From positions 1 to 64,000 of the forward strand of contig JAYPWI010000021.1 in NCBI GenBank assembly GCA_038135065.1: a DNA stretch of 64,000 nucleotides, written 5' to 3'. This stretch comes from JAYPWI01 sp038135065 (GTDB taxonomy: Bacteria; Actinomycetota; Acidimicrobiia; Acidimicrobiales; Poriferisodalaceae). Under the pieces are notes generated by a model. The model was not told where the DNA came from. It ran no database searches and saw only the letters and a list, made by a program, of their open reading frames with translations. Shown one piece after another: positions 15,834 to 24,656 of the stretch; within the stretch, counting starts at the first letter, position 1, and every line of letters begins with the position of its first letter. The translations under genes and the position numbers were made by a program.

Positions 15834-18085
15834 GTTTGGGCGGTGATCAGGTCCGCTTCGATGCGGCCGCGAAGGTGGCCGGGGCTGCCCGTTACCCGAG
15901 CGATCTCCGTCGAGAGGACGAGCTGTACGCCCAGGTCGTGTTCACCGGTCAGGTCCATGGCAGGTTGCGGGCATTCGATCCTGAACCGGCGATGTCGGTT
16001 CCCGGAGTGGTGACCGTCGTGACCTCGGCCGATGTGCCGGTGAACGAGTACGGCCTGACCATGTTCGATCAGCCGGTGATCATCGGCACGGTGGACACCG
16101 GACGCTCGACCGTGGCCTGTGATGTGTCGCGGTGGGAGGCCGACGTGCTTGCTGTTGTGGTGGGCGAAACCCCGGCCGCAGCCCGGGAGGGGGCCACAGC
16201 CCTGCTCGCAGAGTGGGATCCGCTGCCCGTCGTTCCCGACATCGATGCTGCCCTGGCGCCCGATGCCCCCCGGCTCCACCCTGAGATCGGACCCAACGAC
16301 TATCACCACCTCCGCATACGCAAGGGTGACATCGAGGCAGGATTCGCCGCTGCCGATGTCATCGTGGAGGCGACCTACGAGGTTCCTCACCAGGAGCATG
16401 CCTATCTGCAGCCCGAAGCTGCGGTCTCGTACCTCGACGAGGAGGGCCGGATCACCGTCGAGGTAGCCGGGCAGTGGACGGCCGAGGACCAGGAGCAGGT
16501 AGCGCACGCCCTCGACGTGGACCCCGAGATGATACGGATCGTCTATCCGGCCATCGGTGGCGCCTTCGGTGGCCGGGAGGACATGTCGCTGCAGATCGTC
16601 ATGGCCCTGGCCACCCGGAAGCTGGTGGACCTCGGCATCCACCGCCCGGTCCGCACGGTGTGGAGCCGCGAAGAGTCGATCGTGGGACATCACAAGCGTC
16701 ACCGGGGCCGGATTCGGGCTCGATGGGGGGCGACGTCGGAGGGAGATCTCACGGCTGTGGAGTGTCAGGTTCTGCTCGACGCAGGTGCCTACAACTACAC
16801 CTCCAACAAGGTGCTCGGGAACGCCCACCTGTCGGTGGCCGGGCCCTACGAGATCCCCAATGCCTGGATCGACAGTGCGACCGTCTACACGACGAGCGTG
16901 CCTGGCGGCGCGTTCCGGGGTTTCGGCGCCCCGCAGGGTGCCTTCGTTGCCGAATGCCAGATGAACAAGTTGGCAGCTGCCCTCGGACTGGACCCCGTCG
17001 AGATCCGGCGTCGCAATCTGCTCACCGACGCTTCGACCACCGTCACCCAGGTGCACATGCCCGAGGGGGTGACCATCGGCGAGGTCGTCGATGCGTGCGC
17101 CGAGGCTGCCGAGTTCGCCAGTGAGCTGGGGGAGGGGCAGCCCTTCACCCCAGTAGCCACCCTTCCACCCGAGCCGGGCGCGGTGGCGCGAGGCCGTGGA
17201 TTCGGTTGCGCATCCAAGAACGTGGGGTTCAGCTTCGGATTTCCCGAGCGGTGCGAGGCCGTCATCGAGCTGTGGGGTGGCGAAGAGGAGGAGAGCCCGA
17301 CGTCAGCCGTGTTGTTCCACGGCGGAGCCGAGGTCGGGCAGGGTGCTCACCAGGCCTTCCTCCAGATGGCATCGGAAGCGACCGGGGTTCCCCTCGATGC
17401 TGTGCGCGGTGAGTTCTCCGATACAGCGACATCGGGTGACAGTGGTTCGGCCTCGGCGTCGCGGCTGACGTGGATGGCCGGCAACTCGATCATCGGGGCT
17501 GCCCAGGAGGCCGAAAAGGCGTGGCGGGACGGTCAACGGCCAGCGGTCGGTCGGTTCAGGTACGTGCCGCCACCGACGGAGTCCCTCGACCCCGAGACCG
17601 GAGCAGGTCAGCCCAACTTCGCCTACGGGTACGTCGCCCAGGCGGTCGAGATCAGTGTCGACACCGAAACGGGTCACATTCGGGTGGATCGGGTGGTGAG
17701 CGCCCACGACGTCGGACGCGTCGTCAATCGGTCCCTCGTGGAAGGACAGATCCTCGGTGCGGTCGCCCAGGCGCACGGGTATGCCCTGTCCGAGGACCTG
17801 GTCGTGAGGGACGGACGTATCCTCAACCCGACGTTCAGCGGCTACCTGATCCCCGGGGTGGGTGACATGCCCGTTGCGGTGGACACCGTGGTGCTCGAGC
17901 TGGCCGACCCCCGGGGTCCGTGGGGAGTTCGGGGAATGGCCGAGATGCCCATGATCCCCTACGCCCCCGCTGTCGTTGCCGCCTTGTACGACGCGACGGG
18001 CGTGTGGTTCGACGAGTTCCCCCTCACCCCCTCCCGGGTGTTGGCCGGCCTGTCCCGGGCCCGGGACGCCGGGCGACAGACCTAG
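15830..18085 (+). CDS. Molybdopterin-binding subunit of an aldehyde oxidase/xanthine dehydrogenase-type enzyme
   Basis: Large catalytic subunit of 751 residues in the CoxL/XdhA family. It has GGAFGGREDMSLQI, PGGAFRGFGAPQGAF and RGMAEMPMIPYAP, whose Glu fits the catalytic base near the C-terminus. The N-terminal a/b hammerhead part (DAAAKVAGAARYPSDL) is present. The GTG at 15830 overlaps the previous stop, and AGGGAGG lies just upstream. With the FAD/2Fe-2S fusion it forms a complete hydroxylase, the second one in this cluster. The substrate is unknown; an N-heterocycle is inferred from the neighbouring carbamoyl and amidohydrolases. Confidence 0.9.
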   Translation: MSLGGDQVRFDAAAKVAGAARYPSDLRREDELYAQVVFTGQVHGRLRAFDPEPAMSVPGVVTVVTSADVPVNEYGLTMFDQPVIIGTVDTGRSTVACDVSRWEADVLAVVVGETPAAAREGATALLAEWDPLPVVPDIDAALAPDAPRLHPEIGPNDYHHLRIRKGDIEAGFAAADVIVEATYEVPHQEHAYLQPEAAVSYLDEEGRITVEVAGQWTAEDQEQVAHALDVDPEMIRIVYPAIGGAFGGREDMSLQIVMALATRKLVDLGIHRPVRTVWSREESIVGHHKRHRGRIRARWGATSEGDLTAVECQVLLDAGAYNYTSNKVLGNAHLSVAGPYEIPNAWIDSATVYTTSVPGGAFRGFGAPQGAFVAECQMNKLAAALGLDPVEIRRRNLLTDASTTVTQVHMPEGVTIGEVVDACAEAAEFASELGEGQPFTPVATLPPEPGAVARGRGFGCASKNVGFSFGFPERCEAVIELWGGEEEESPTSAVLFHGGAEVGQGAHQAFLQMASEATGVPLDAVRGEFSDTATSGDSGSASASRLTWMAGNSIIGAAQEAEKAWRDGQRPAVGRFRYVPPPTESLDPETGAGQPNFAYGYVAQAVEISVDTETGHIRVDRVVSAHDVGRVVNRSLVEGQILGAVAQAHGYALSEDLVVRDGRILNPTFSGYLIPGVGDMPVAVDTVVLELADPRGPWGVRGMAEMPMIPYAPAVVAALYDATGVWFDEFPLTPSRVLAGLSRARDAGRQT

Positions 18086-18088
18086 GCT
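18083..18088 (+). promoter_or_regulatory. Possible -10 box for the crotonase at 18115
   Basis: TAGGCT overlaps the TAG stop of the molybdenum subunit and lies 26 nt before the crotonase ATG. A short leader with GGGGGAGG would follow. It could add a second promoter within the operon. Confidence 0.3.
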
Positions 18089-18114
18089 CAGCGGGGCAGA
18101 GGGGGAGGCCGGCA

Positions 18115-18894
18115 ATGGGCGACACGGTCACGTACGAGCGGCAGGGGCGGGTGGCCATCATCCGCTACAACCGGCCGGAGGCGATGAACGCAGTGAACGG
18201 CGAGCTCCGCCGGGATCTCGATGCGGCATGGGAAACCCTGCGGACCGATGACGAGGCGTGGGTCGCCATCGTCACAGGGAACGGGCGGGCGTTCTGCGCG
18301 GGCGCCGACCTGAAGTCGCCCGGCAGCGCGGTGGGAAACGACGACCACTCGTTCTGGGAGGTGCCGAGCTTCACCTCGCTGGAGTCCGGGAAGGAAATCT
18401 GGAAGCCGGTGATCGCTGCCGTGAACGGCTACGCCATCGGATTCGGGCTGACCATGGTCGCAGCCTGTGACTTCGTCATCGCATCCGAGCAGGCCGAGTT
18501 CGGCTTCCCGGAGGTGCAGCTGGGGGTTCCCACCGTGCAGGGCGCAGTTCGCATGCCCCGGATGGTGGGCTGGCAGCACGCCATGGAGCTGCTGTTGCTG
18601 GGAGACAGGGTCGACGCCCAACGGGCCAAGGAGATGGGTCTGGTCCTGTCCGTCGTGCCCCATGAAGATCTGATGGATGAGGCCCTGGCTCTGGCCGAGC
18701 GCTTGGTCACCCGCGCTGCCCCCTTGGCGGTGCGGGCCACGAAGGAGATCGCCAAGCGGGGGCTCGAGATGGGGTTCGCCGAGGCCATCCGCTTCGGCGA
18801 GACCATGCGCAAGGTCGCCGCCCAGACCGAGGATGCCCAAGCGTTCAGGTCCGCTGGCCGAGGCGGTGAACGCCCGCCGTGGACGGGCCGCTGA
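18115..18894 (+). CDS. Enoyl-CoA hydratase/isomerase family protein
   Basis: Crotonase of 259 residues with IIRYNRPEAMNAVNGEL, GRAFCAGADLKSPG and FGFPEVQLGVPTV. The second catalytic Glu (in FPEV) is kept, but the first position reads GFGLTMVAACD, so Glu144 is replaced by Thr. It ends with the usual ERPPWTGR tail. The start ATG at 18115 has a strong GGGGGAGG. It lies 29 nt after the molybdenum subunit on the same strand, so it may work at the end of the heterocycle pathway once a CoA ester exists, or be independent. Confidence 0.88.
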   Translation: MGDTVTYERQGRVAIIRYNRPEAMNAVNGELRRDLDAAWETLRTDDEAWVAIVTGNGRAFCAGADLKSPGSAVGNDDHSFWEVPSFTSLESGKEIWKPVIAAVNGYAIGFGLTMVAACDFVIASEQAEFGFPEVQLGVPTVQGAVRMPRMVGWQHAMELLLLGDRVDAQRAKEMGLVLSVVPHEDLMDEALALAERLVTRAAPLAVRATKEIAKRGLEMGFAEAIRFGETMRKVAAQTEDAQAFRSAGRGGERPPWTGR

Positions 18895-18906
18895 GCTGAG
18901 CGACTG

Positions 18907-19947
18907 TCAGACCGAACCGGCCGACGAGGGGGTTGGGATCCGCTGGATGTCCTCGATCACGTCGGGGGGAAGATCGACCGACCCCGGTACGGCTGCTCCG
19001 GTGGTCACTGCGTCGACGACCCCGCCGAAGCGTTCCTCGATGGCGGCGGCGATCTGGTCATGGCGGCCAACTGCGGCGAAGAGGCGCACCACGTCGTCGT
19101 CGACCAGGTCGGCCATCTGCCCCCAACCATCGGTCCGGGACAGATGATGGAGCTGCTCCCCGAGATCGAGGAGATCGTGTTCCTCGAACACGGGCCAGTA
19201 CGAGCGGGTGCTCCCGTAGAAGCCGACCCGGTACCTGACCCAATCCACGGCCCGGGCGACCGCTTCGTCGTCGGGTCCGGTGCACACGAACCCACCGCCG
19301 GAGATCTCGAAGGTGTTGCGGCCTCTGTCTTGCTGCCGCAGACCGGTGCTGACCTCGGGGAGGACCTGTGACTCGAGGTAGTCCCGAGTGCAGAACGGAT
19401 GGAGGCGGACCCCGTCACACACCCTGCCTGCCACCCGGAGCATGGCTGGCCCAACCGCAGCGATGGTGATGCGCGGTGGTGGGGTGTCGAGGGCGGGAGG
19501 CCTGAAGTTCGGGGTCATCAGGGTGAACTGGTAGTGCTTGCCCTCATAGGACAGGTCCTCTCCGGTCTCCCATGCCTGCCAGATGGCCCGGACGGCCTCG
19601 ACGTATTCCTGCATCCGCGGAGCGGGGGCCGACCAGGGCACGCTGAAACGGCGCTCGTTGTGGCCCTTCACCTGGCTGCCGAGTCCGAGCTCGAAGCGAC
19701 CGCCGCTGGCGGCCTGGAGGTCCCATCCAGCGTTGGCAGCCACCATGGGGCTGCGGGGAAAGGCGATGGCCACACCAGTCGAGAGTTCGATTCGTGAGCT
19801 GTTGATGGCAGCGACAGCGAGGGGCAGGAACGGCTCGTGCTGATTTTCAGGAACCGACACTCCGTCGTAGCCGGCTGCCTCGATGCGGCGAGCGGCGTCG
19901 GGCACGGCTCGGAGATCGTGGTAGGGCAGGGTGGTGATGACCTTCAT
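18907..19947 (-). CDS. LLM-class F420-dependent oxidoreductase
   Basis: Luciferase-like barrel of 346 residues that starts MKVITTLPYHDLRAVPDAAR. It has IELSTGVAIAFPRSPMVAA, GRFELGLGSQVKGHNERRFS and a C-terminal PPDVIEDI segment. This resembles the probable F420-dependent oxidoreductase group common in mycobacteria, sometimes near lipid or steroid genes. Last of a four-gene operon; its ATG overlaps the stop of the PNPOx-like gene. Substrate unknown. Confidence 0.85.
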   Translation of the reverse strand: MKVITTLPYHDLRAVPDAARRIEAAGYDGVSVPENQHEPFLPLAVAAINSSRIELSTGVAIAFPRSPMVAANAGWDLQAASGGRFELGLGSQVKGHNERRFSVPWSAPAPRMQEYVEAVRAIWQAWETGEDLSYEGKHYQFTLMTPNFRPPALDTPPPRITIAAVGPAMLRVAGRVCDGVRLHPFCTRDYLESQVLPEVSTGLRQQDRGRNTFEISGGGFVCTGPDDEAVARAVDWVRYRVGFYGSTRSYWPVFEEHDLLDLGEQLHHLSRTDGWGQMADLVDDDVVRLFAAVGRHDQIAAAIEERFGGVVDAVTTGAAVPGSVDLPPDVIEDIQRIPTPSSAGSV

Positions 19948-20576
19948 CGATCTACCTCACGATCAACAATAGGTTGAGGGTTGAACGGGGCGTCGGGGAG
20001 GACGTCGGCGAAGTCGGGCCAGCTTTTCCATTCGGGTTGGGGAGGCCGGTGACCATCGCCCGGGCTTGCGTCGCTGAGTTGGCCGGTCTCGAGGTCGTGG
20101 ATGTACCTGGGGCAGTTGGGGAACGAACGACCGATCCTCACCTCGACCACCGCCTCGGCGCCCTCGAACGACGCGACGACGTCGGGTTCGGTGAGCACGA
20201 CGGCCGTGCCGTGGATGCGGATGCGGACCGGCCGGTGGTCCTGGCGGATGAACAGGAGGGCGACGCGTCCGGTGTCCAGGATGTTCCCCAAGCTGCGGTA
20301 CATGCCGTTGCCGTCGTAGCTCGGGAACTGGATGGTGGTTGGGTTGACCACCCTGACGAACCCGGGACGCCCCCCCTTGTGCGACACGTCGGGGAATCCG
20401 TCGCCGTCGGTGGTGGCCAGGAAGAAATAGGTTGCCCGTTGGAGGAACGCGATCTGACGTTCGTCGAGGGCATCGGTGACGGTGATCGATGCCAAGCGGT
20501 CGGCGAGGCGACGGGCGTCGAATCGGTCCTGAAGGGTGCGCGCCCCGTGGCCGTACAGCTCCGGTGCACCGGTCAT
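19944..20576 (-). CDS. Pyridoxamine 5'-phosphate oxidase-like (split-barrel) flavin/F420-binding protein
   Basis: Protein of 210 residues with the split beta-barrel pattern: LQRATYFFLATTDGDGFPDV, NPTTIQFPSYDGNGMYRSLGN and GRVALLFIRQDHRPVRIRIHG. It fits the PNPOx-like family whose actinobacterial members bind FMN or F420 and reduce varied substrates. It overlaps the genes on both sides by 4 nt, so it is translationally coupled to the crotonase and the LLM enzyme. It could supply or use reduced cofactor in the same pathway. A true vitamin B6 role is unlikely given the context. Confidence 0.82.
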   Translation of the reverse strand: MTGAPELYGHGARTLQDRFDARRLADRLASITVTDALDERQIAFLQRATYFFLATTDGDGFPDVSHKGGRPGFVRVVNPTTIQFPSYDGNGMYRSLGNILDTGRVALLFIRQDHRPVRIRIHGTAVVLTEPDVVASFEGAEAVVEVRIGRSFPNCPRYIHDLETGQLSDASPGDGHRPPQPEWKSWPDFADVLPDAPFNPQPIVDREVDR

Positions 20577-21418
20577 CGGAAGGTCCCTCGATGCCAGGGG
20601 GCAGCGTCAGGGCCGTCGAGGCGGGGAAAGGCCGGGGGCCGCTTGTCGAGGAACGACTGCACACCCTCACCGATGTCGGGACGACCGAATTGGGCTTCGA
20701 CCACGGCCCACATGTCGTCGAGGGAGGTATCGAGATCTCGTCCGGCGTGATCCCAGACCATGCGCTTTGTGTCGGCGATGGCAGTCGGTGACGCCGTAGC
20801 GGCGAGCGTCCTGACGTATTCCTGCGCCTCGTGGACGGGATCACCGACCAGGTACTCGAGCAGGCCGAGGCGGTGTGCCTCCTCGGCCCCGACCATGCGA
20901 GAGGTCCACAACAGATCGAGGGCATGGCCGATTCCCACCAGGCGCGGGGTCGTCCATGTGGTGCCGTGCTCCGCCACCAGGCCCCGTTTGGAAAACACCG
21001 TGGTGAAGCGGGCCTCAGGCCCCCCGAAGCGGAGGTCGCACATGGTGGCCAACACGTAACCGCCTCCTGCGGCCACCCCGTTGACTGCGGCGATGATCGG
21101 CTTGGGGATGTCGGTCAGATACGAGAACAACCCCTTGCGCTGCTCGGTGGTCGCCCCGGGGTCGTCACCGGCAGTTCCGCTCGCCTGGCCGGCCCCTGCG
21201 ATGGCTGACAGGGCATCGGTGTCGAGCCCGGCCGAGAAGGCCCGGCCGGCACCGGTGATCACGATGCCCACCACCGAGGGGTCTGCGGCAGCGTTCTCGA
21301 TCGATCGTCGCAGGTCCACGAACATCTCACCGTTCATGGCGTTGAGGCGCTCGGGCCGTCGGAGGGTGATGGTGGCGACGGGGTCGTCCACCTCGTAGGT
21401 GAGGGTCCTGTCGGTCAC
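20573..21418 (-). CDS. Enoyl-CoA hydratase/isomerase family protein
   Basis: Crotonase of 281 residues beginning at GTG 21418, which has GGAGG 5 nt upstream; the longer open frame upstream has no such signal. Motifs are ITLRRPERLNAMNGEM, GRAFSAGLDTDAL, AAGGGYVLATMCDLRF and FSKRGLVAEHGTTW. The first catalytic Glu position reads GYVLA, so Val replaces Glu, and the second region follows the RGLVAEHG type rather than PEV. It therefore belongs to a crotonase subgroup that is probably not a plain hydratase. Second gene of the operon at 22179-18907. Confidence 0.87.
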   Translation of the reverse strand: MTDRTLTYEVDDPVATITLRRPERLNAMNGEMFVDLRRSIENAAADPSVVGIVITGAGRAFSAGLDTDALSAIAGAGQASGTAGDDPGATTEQRKGLFSYLTDIPKPIIAAVNGVAAGGGYVLATMCDLRFGGPEARFTTVFSKRGLVAEHGTTWTTPRLVGIGHALDLLWTSRMVGAEEAHRLGLLEYLVGDPVHEAQEYVRTLAATASPTAIADTKRMVWDHAGRDLDTSLDDMWAVVEAQFGRPDIGEGVQSFLDKRPPAFPRLDGPDAAPWHRGTFR

Positions 21419-21438
21419 GGGGCCTCCTGGGGGGCTTG

Positions 21439-22179
21439 TCAGACGGTGGGCTTGTGGTCGCGGCGGCTTCCCGCTTCCCAGTCTTCGAACACGGGATTGT
21501 CCGAGAGCGTGCCGAGCACGTTCAGCTGCGGCGCTTCCCGTAGCGAGCGCTTCATCTCTGCGAAGCCGGGAAAGCTGGCCAGCTCGATGACCGCGTTCCA
21601 CAACGGCACGGCCTGCTCATCGGTGGGGATGCGGGAGATCACAGGCCCGAAGAATGACAAGCCGTCCGGTGGTTGGAAGGTGATGATCGGCGTTCCGACG
21701 TCCCTGCCGGTGCGGCTCAATGCCAGCTCGGTCTCGGTGGTGATGACGTCGTCCCAGCTGTCGTCGTCGACGGCCAGTGCGTACTCCACCGGGAGGCCAG
21801 CCGTGGCGAGCACCTCGGCGGTGTGCTCTGCCGTTCCGAGACGTCCGCGGAGCCCCGACCCTTTGGGAAGGTCCCAGTAGTGGGCCCCGTACGCGGTGTA
21901 GAGGGGCCCCATGTGCTCGGGCCCCAACTCGGCCCGAATTTTCGCTGCCACCCTGAGTTGGCGGAGTCCTGCCGTGTGACCCTGTTCGTAGCCCTCGGGA
22001 AAATCGGTGGCGTAGTTCTTGTCCTTGTTCAGGATGCGCAGGGAGATGAAGCGCCAGTCGACCGAGTAGCCGGTCTGAGCCACCACCTTGTCCACCCATC
22101 GTGACGTGATCCAGGCGAAGGGGCAGATGGGATCCCAGAAGAACTCGATGTCGGCTGCGCCGAGCGGGTCGTTGCTCAT
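21439..22179 (-). CDS. DsbA-family protein related to mycothiol-dependent nitroreductase (Rv2466c-like)
   Basis: Thioredoxin-fold protein of 246 residues. FFWDPICPFAWITSRW aligns with FWFDPLCPWCWITSRW of Mycobacterium Rv2466c, and GTPIITFQPP and FFGPVISRIPTDEQAVPLW also match. The CPWC active site has become CPFA, so only the first Cys remains, which suggests a monothiol (mycothiol-transferase-like) mechanism rather than disulfide exchange. It heads the operon with a crotonase, a PNPOx-like protein and an LLM enzyme, and diverges from the alpha/beta hydrolase at 22223 across only 43 nt. Confidence 0.85.
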   Translation of the reverse strand: MSNDPLGAADIEFFWDPICPFAWITSRWVDKVVAQTGYSVDWRFISLRILNKDKNYATDFPEGYEQGHTAGLRQLRVAAKIRAELGPEHMGPLYTAYGAHYWDLPKGSGLRGRLGTAEHTAEVLATAGLPVEYALAVDDDSWDDVITTETELALSRTGRDVGTPIITFQPPDGLSFFGPVISRIPTDEQAVPLWNAVIELASFPGFAEMKRSLREAPQLNVLGTLSDNPVFEDWEAGSRRDHKPTV

Positions 22180-22209
22180 GGCTCAATGCCTACCAGACGC
22201 AGATTTGGT

Positions 22210-22215
22210 TAGCGT
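22210..22215 (+). promoter_or_regulatory. Leaderless-type -10 box for the hydrolase at 22223
   Basis: TAGCGT, then 7 nt, then the ATG at 22223. There is no room for a ribosome binding site in the transcript. Confidence 0.55.
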
Positions 22216-22222
22216 CCCTGTC

Positions 22223-23074
22223 ATGAGCGACCCCCTCCCTGGCCCTTCCGTGATGATCCCTGTCGAGGGAGGGGTGCAGATCGCCCTCCACGAGTTGGGT
22301 GGTGAGGGTCCGCCCGCCCTGTTCGTGCATGCCACGGGCTTCTGCGCCCGGGCCTACACCCCCTTCACCGACCGGTTGGCCGAGCACTACACGGTGTGGG
22401 CCCCCGATCTCCGGGCCCACGGGTGGAGCACTGCCCCGGGCGACCGGGACTTCGAGTGGACGACCCTGGCCCAGGACCTGCTTGCCGTCGTCGATCATCT
22501 CGGTATCGCAACCGGCGAGCTCGTCTGTGTCGGCCATTCGGTGGGTGCTGCCGTGCTCCTTCTCGCTGACGCAGCCCGGCCCGGCCTGATCCACCGGATG
22601 TACGGGTACGAGCCGATCATGTGGCGGCCAGGGGAGGCGTTCCCGCCCGGCGAGAACCCGCTCATCGCCGGGGCCCGCAAGCGACGCGAAGTTTTTGCGT
22701 CGCGGGAGGAAGCCATGAGCCGCTTTGCGTCGCGGCCGCCCTTCTCGACCACCCGCAGCGACGCCCTGCTGAGCTACGTGACCCATGCATTCGAAGACCT
22801 CCCCGACGGCACGGTCCGGTTGCGCTGTCGCGGTGAGGACGAGGCCGCCACCTATGACGGCGAGCGAGTGTCCACCAGCGATCGGATCACGGGGTGCACT
22901 GCCCCCGTTGTCGTGGGAAAGGGATTCGACGAGGGGTTCGGCAACCTCGGCATGCCGGCCTATGAAGCGATGAGCAACGCCACTCTGAAGGTGCACGAGG
23001 ATCTGGGACACTTCGGTCCGCTGCAGGCACCCGACCGCTTGGCCGACGATGCCCTGGCTGCATTGGCTCTCTGA
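22223..23074 (+). CDS. Alpha/beta hydrolase
   Basis: Single-domain alpha/beta hydrolase of 283 residues. PALFVHATGFCARAYTPF provides the HxTGF oxyanion region, DLRAHGWS is the strand-4 motif, and VGHSVGAAV the nucleophile elbow with Ser. The C-terminal EDLGHFGPLQAPD gives the catalytic His, and an acidic residue probably lies near VVVGKGFDEG. The substrate (ester, lactone or C-C bond) cannot be read. The gene is monocistronic, with a leaderless-type start, and converges on the DHA2 exporter. Confidence 0.85.
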   Translation: MSDPLPGPSVMIPVEGGVQIALHELGGEGPPALFVHATGFCARAYTPFTDRLAEHYTVWAPDLRAHGWSTAPGDRDFEWTTLAQDLLAVVDHLGIATGELVCVGHSVGAAVLLLADAARPGLIHRMYGYEPIMWRPGEAFPPGENPLIAGARKRREVFASREEAMSRFASRPPFSTTRSDALLSYVTHAFEDLPDGTVRLRCRGEDEAATYDGERVSTSDRITGCTAPVVVGKGFDEGFGNLGMPAYEAMSNATLKVHEDLGHFGPLQAPDRLADDALAALAL

Positions 23075-23111
23075 GCGCCGGCCCTCTGGCTGCTGGACCC
23101 TCGAGGAGCTC

Positions 23112-24656
23112 TCAGTCGCCCGAACGATCTGCACCACCCACCGCTGACGCCGTGCGAAGCGGTCGTTCCTCGATGGTGAGTCCCAAGACCAGGATCACCA
23201 CGATGAGGGGAACAATGAGCGCGAACACCCCGCTCACTGCGGCCGCCACCGACTCTGTGACCGCACGGCGCACCTCATCGGGAAGTTCGCTCACCGCCCG
23301 GGGGCTCCGCAGCAGGCCCTCGGCTCCACCGAAGGAGGCCAGGCGATCGGCATCGAGGGCCTCGGCCAGGCGACTCGACAGCCGAGCGGTCACCACCGAC
23401 CCGGCGGCCGCCGCCCCGAACACGGCTCCCAGGGATCGAAAGAAGTTGGCCGTCGAGGTTGCTGCTCCGAGGTCGGCGATCTCGGCAGCGTTCTGCACCG
23501 CCAGGGTCAGATGGGGGAACGTCATGCCGAGGCCGGTGCCGAGCACGATCAGGGCTGGAGCCAGGTCGACCCATGTGGTTCCGGTGTCGATGGTGGTGAG
23601 TAGGGCAGCCCCGGCAGCCACCAGTACCGGGCCGCCGACCAGCGTCCATTTGTAGCGGCCACTGCGACTGACGAGGTTGCCCGCGACCGTAGCGCTGAGG
23701 GAGATGGCCAGGCTTTGGGGGATCATCATGAGACCTGAGCGGGTCGCCGAGGCACCGGTCGCAATCTGCAGGAACAAGGGGAGAAAGGTCGCCGAGGCCA
23801 TGAGGGAGAACATCAGAAGGAACCCCATCCCCATCACGGCCCGGATGGTGCGGTTTCCCATCAGGTGGAGGGGGACGATCGGCTCGGTCGCCCGGCGCTC
23901 GTTCGCCACGAACGCCACGAGGGCGACCACGCCGACACAGGCGGCACCCAGCACCTGGGCCGACCGCCACGGGTAGGTGTCACCGCCCCAAATCGGCACC
24001 AGCAAGAGACCCAACGTGGCAAGGGTGAGGAGCGCACCGCCCCACCAGTCGATCTCGGCGCGACGTGACGGGAACGGCAAGCGCAGCGCCCGACCCGTGA
24101 TGACCAGTGCTGCGGCCGATATGGGCACGATGGCCAGGAACACCCAACGCCAGCCTGCGTTGTCGACCAACAGTCCACCCCACAGGGGTCCGATGATCGC
24201 GGACACGGTGAACACTGCGGTGAAGGCACCGATGTAGCGGCCCCGTTCCCGTGGGCTCACCACGTCGCCGAGGATGATGAAGGCGAGCGACATGAGCCCC
24301 CCACCCCCGAGACCCTGCACCGCTCGGGCCGCCACCAGCTGGTTCATCGTCTGGCTGGCCCCGCAGAGGATGGTGCCTACCAGGAAGATGGCGATCGACC
24401 ACTGGTACAGAGGGCGGCGACCGAAGAGGTCGCTCAGCTTGCCGTACAGCGGGGTGACGATGGCAGAGGTGAGCAGGTAGGCCGACACGACCCAGCTGAT
24501 GCGATTGCCCCCGCCCAACTCGCCGGCCATGGTCGGCAGTGCGGTGGCCACCACCGACTGCTCGGTGGAGGAGAGAAACAGCCCGACCACGAGACCAGCC
24601 AGAAGCAACTTGAACTGGCGAGGTTCGATAGCGCCTGCCCTCACGCCTCCCGTCAT
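23112..24656 (-). CDS. MFS drug exporter, DHA2 (EmrB/QacA) type
   Basis: Inner-membrane transporter of 514 residues with about 14 hydrophobic segments. STEQSVVATALPTMAGELGG at the first helix is the DHA2 signature (D/ExxIVxxALP type), YGKLSDLFGRRPLYQW is motif A, and ARAVQGLGGGGLMS is motif C-like. Such proteins export drugs or organic compounds against protons. The ATG at 24656 overlaps the stop of the upstream alpha/beta hydrolase, so the two are coupled. The much longer open frame upstream of 24656 is antisense of other genes. Confidence 0.9.
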   Translation of the reverse strand: MTGGVRAGAIEPRQFKLLLAGLVVGLFLSSTEQSVVATALPTMAGELGGGNRISWVVSAYLLTSAIVTPLYGKLSDLFGRRPLYQWSIAIFLVGTILCGASQTMNQLVAARAVQGLGGGGLMSLAFIILGDVVSPRERGRYIGAFTAVFTVSAIIGPLWGGLLVDNAGWRWVFLAIVPISAAALVITGRALRLPFPSRRAEIDWWGGALLTLATLGLLLVPIWGGDTYPWRSAQVLGAACVGVVALVAFVANERRATEPIVPLHLMGNRTIRAVMGMGFLLMFSLMASATFLPLFLQIATGASATRSGLMMIPQSLAISLSATVAGNLVSRSGRYKWTLVGGPVLVAAGAALLTTIDTGTTWVDLAPALIVLGTGLGMTFPHLTLAVQNAAEIADLGAATSTANFFRSLGAVFGAAAAGSVVTARLSSRLAEALDADRLASFGGAEGLLRSPRAVSELPDEVRRAVTESVAAAVSGVFALIVPLIVVILVLGLTIEERPLRTASAVGGADRSGD

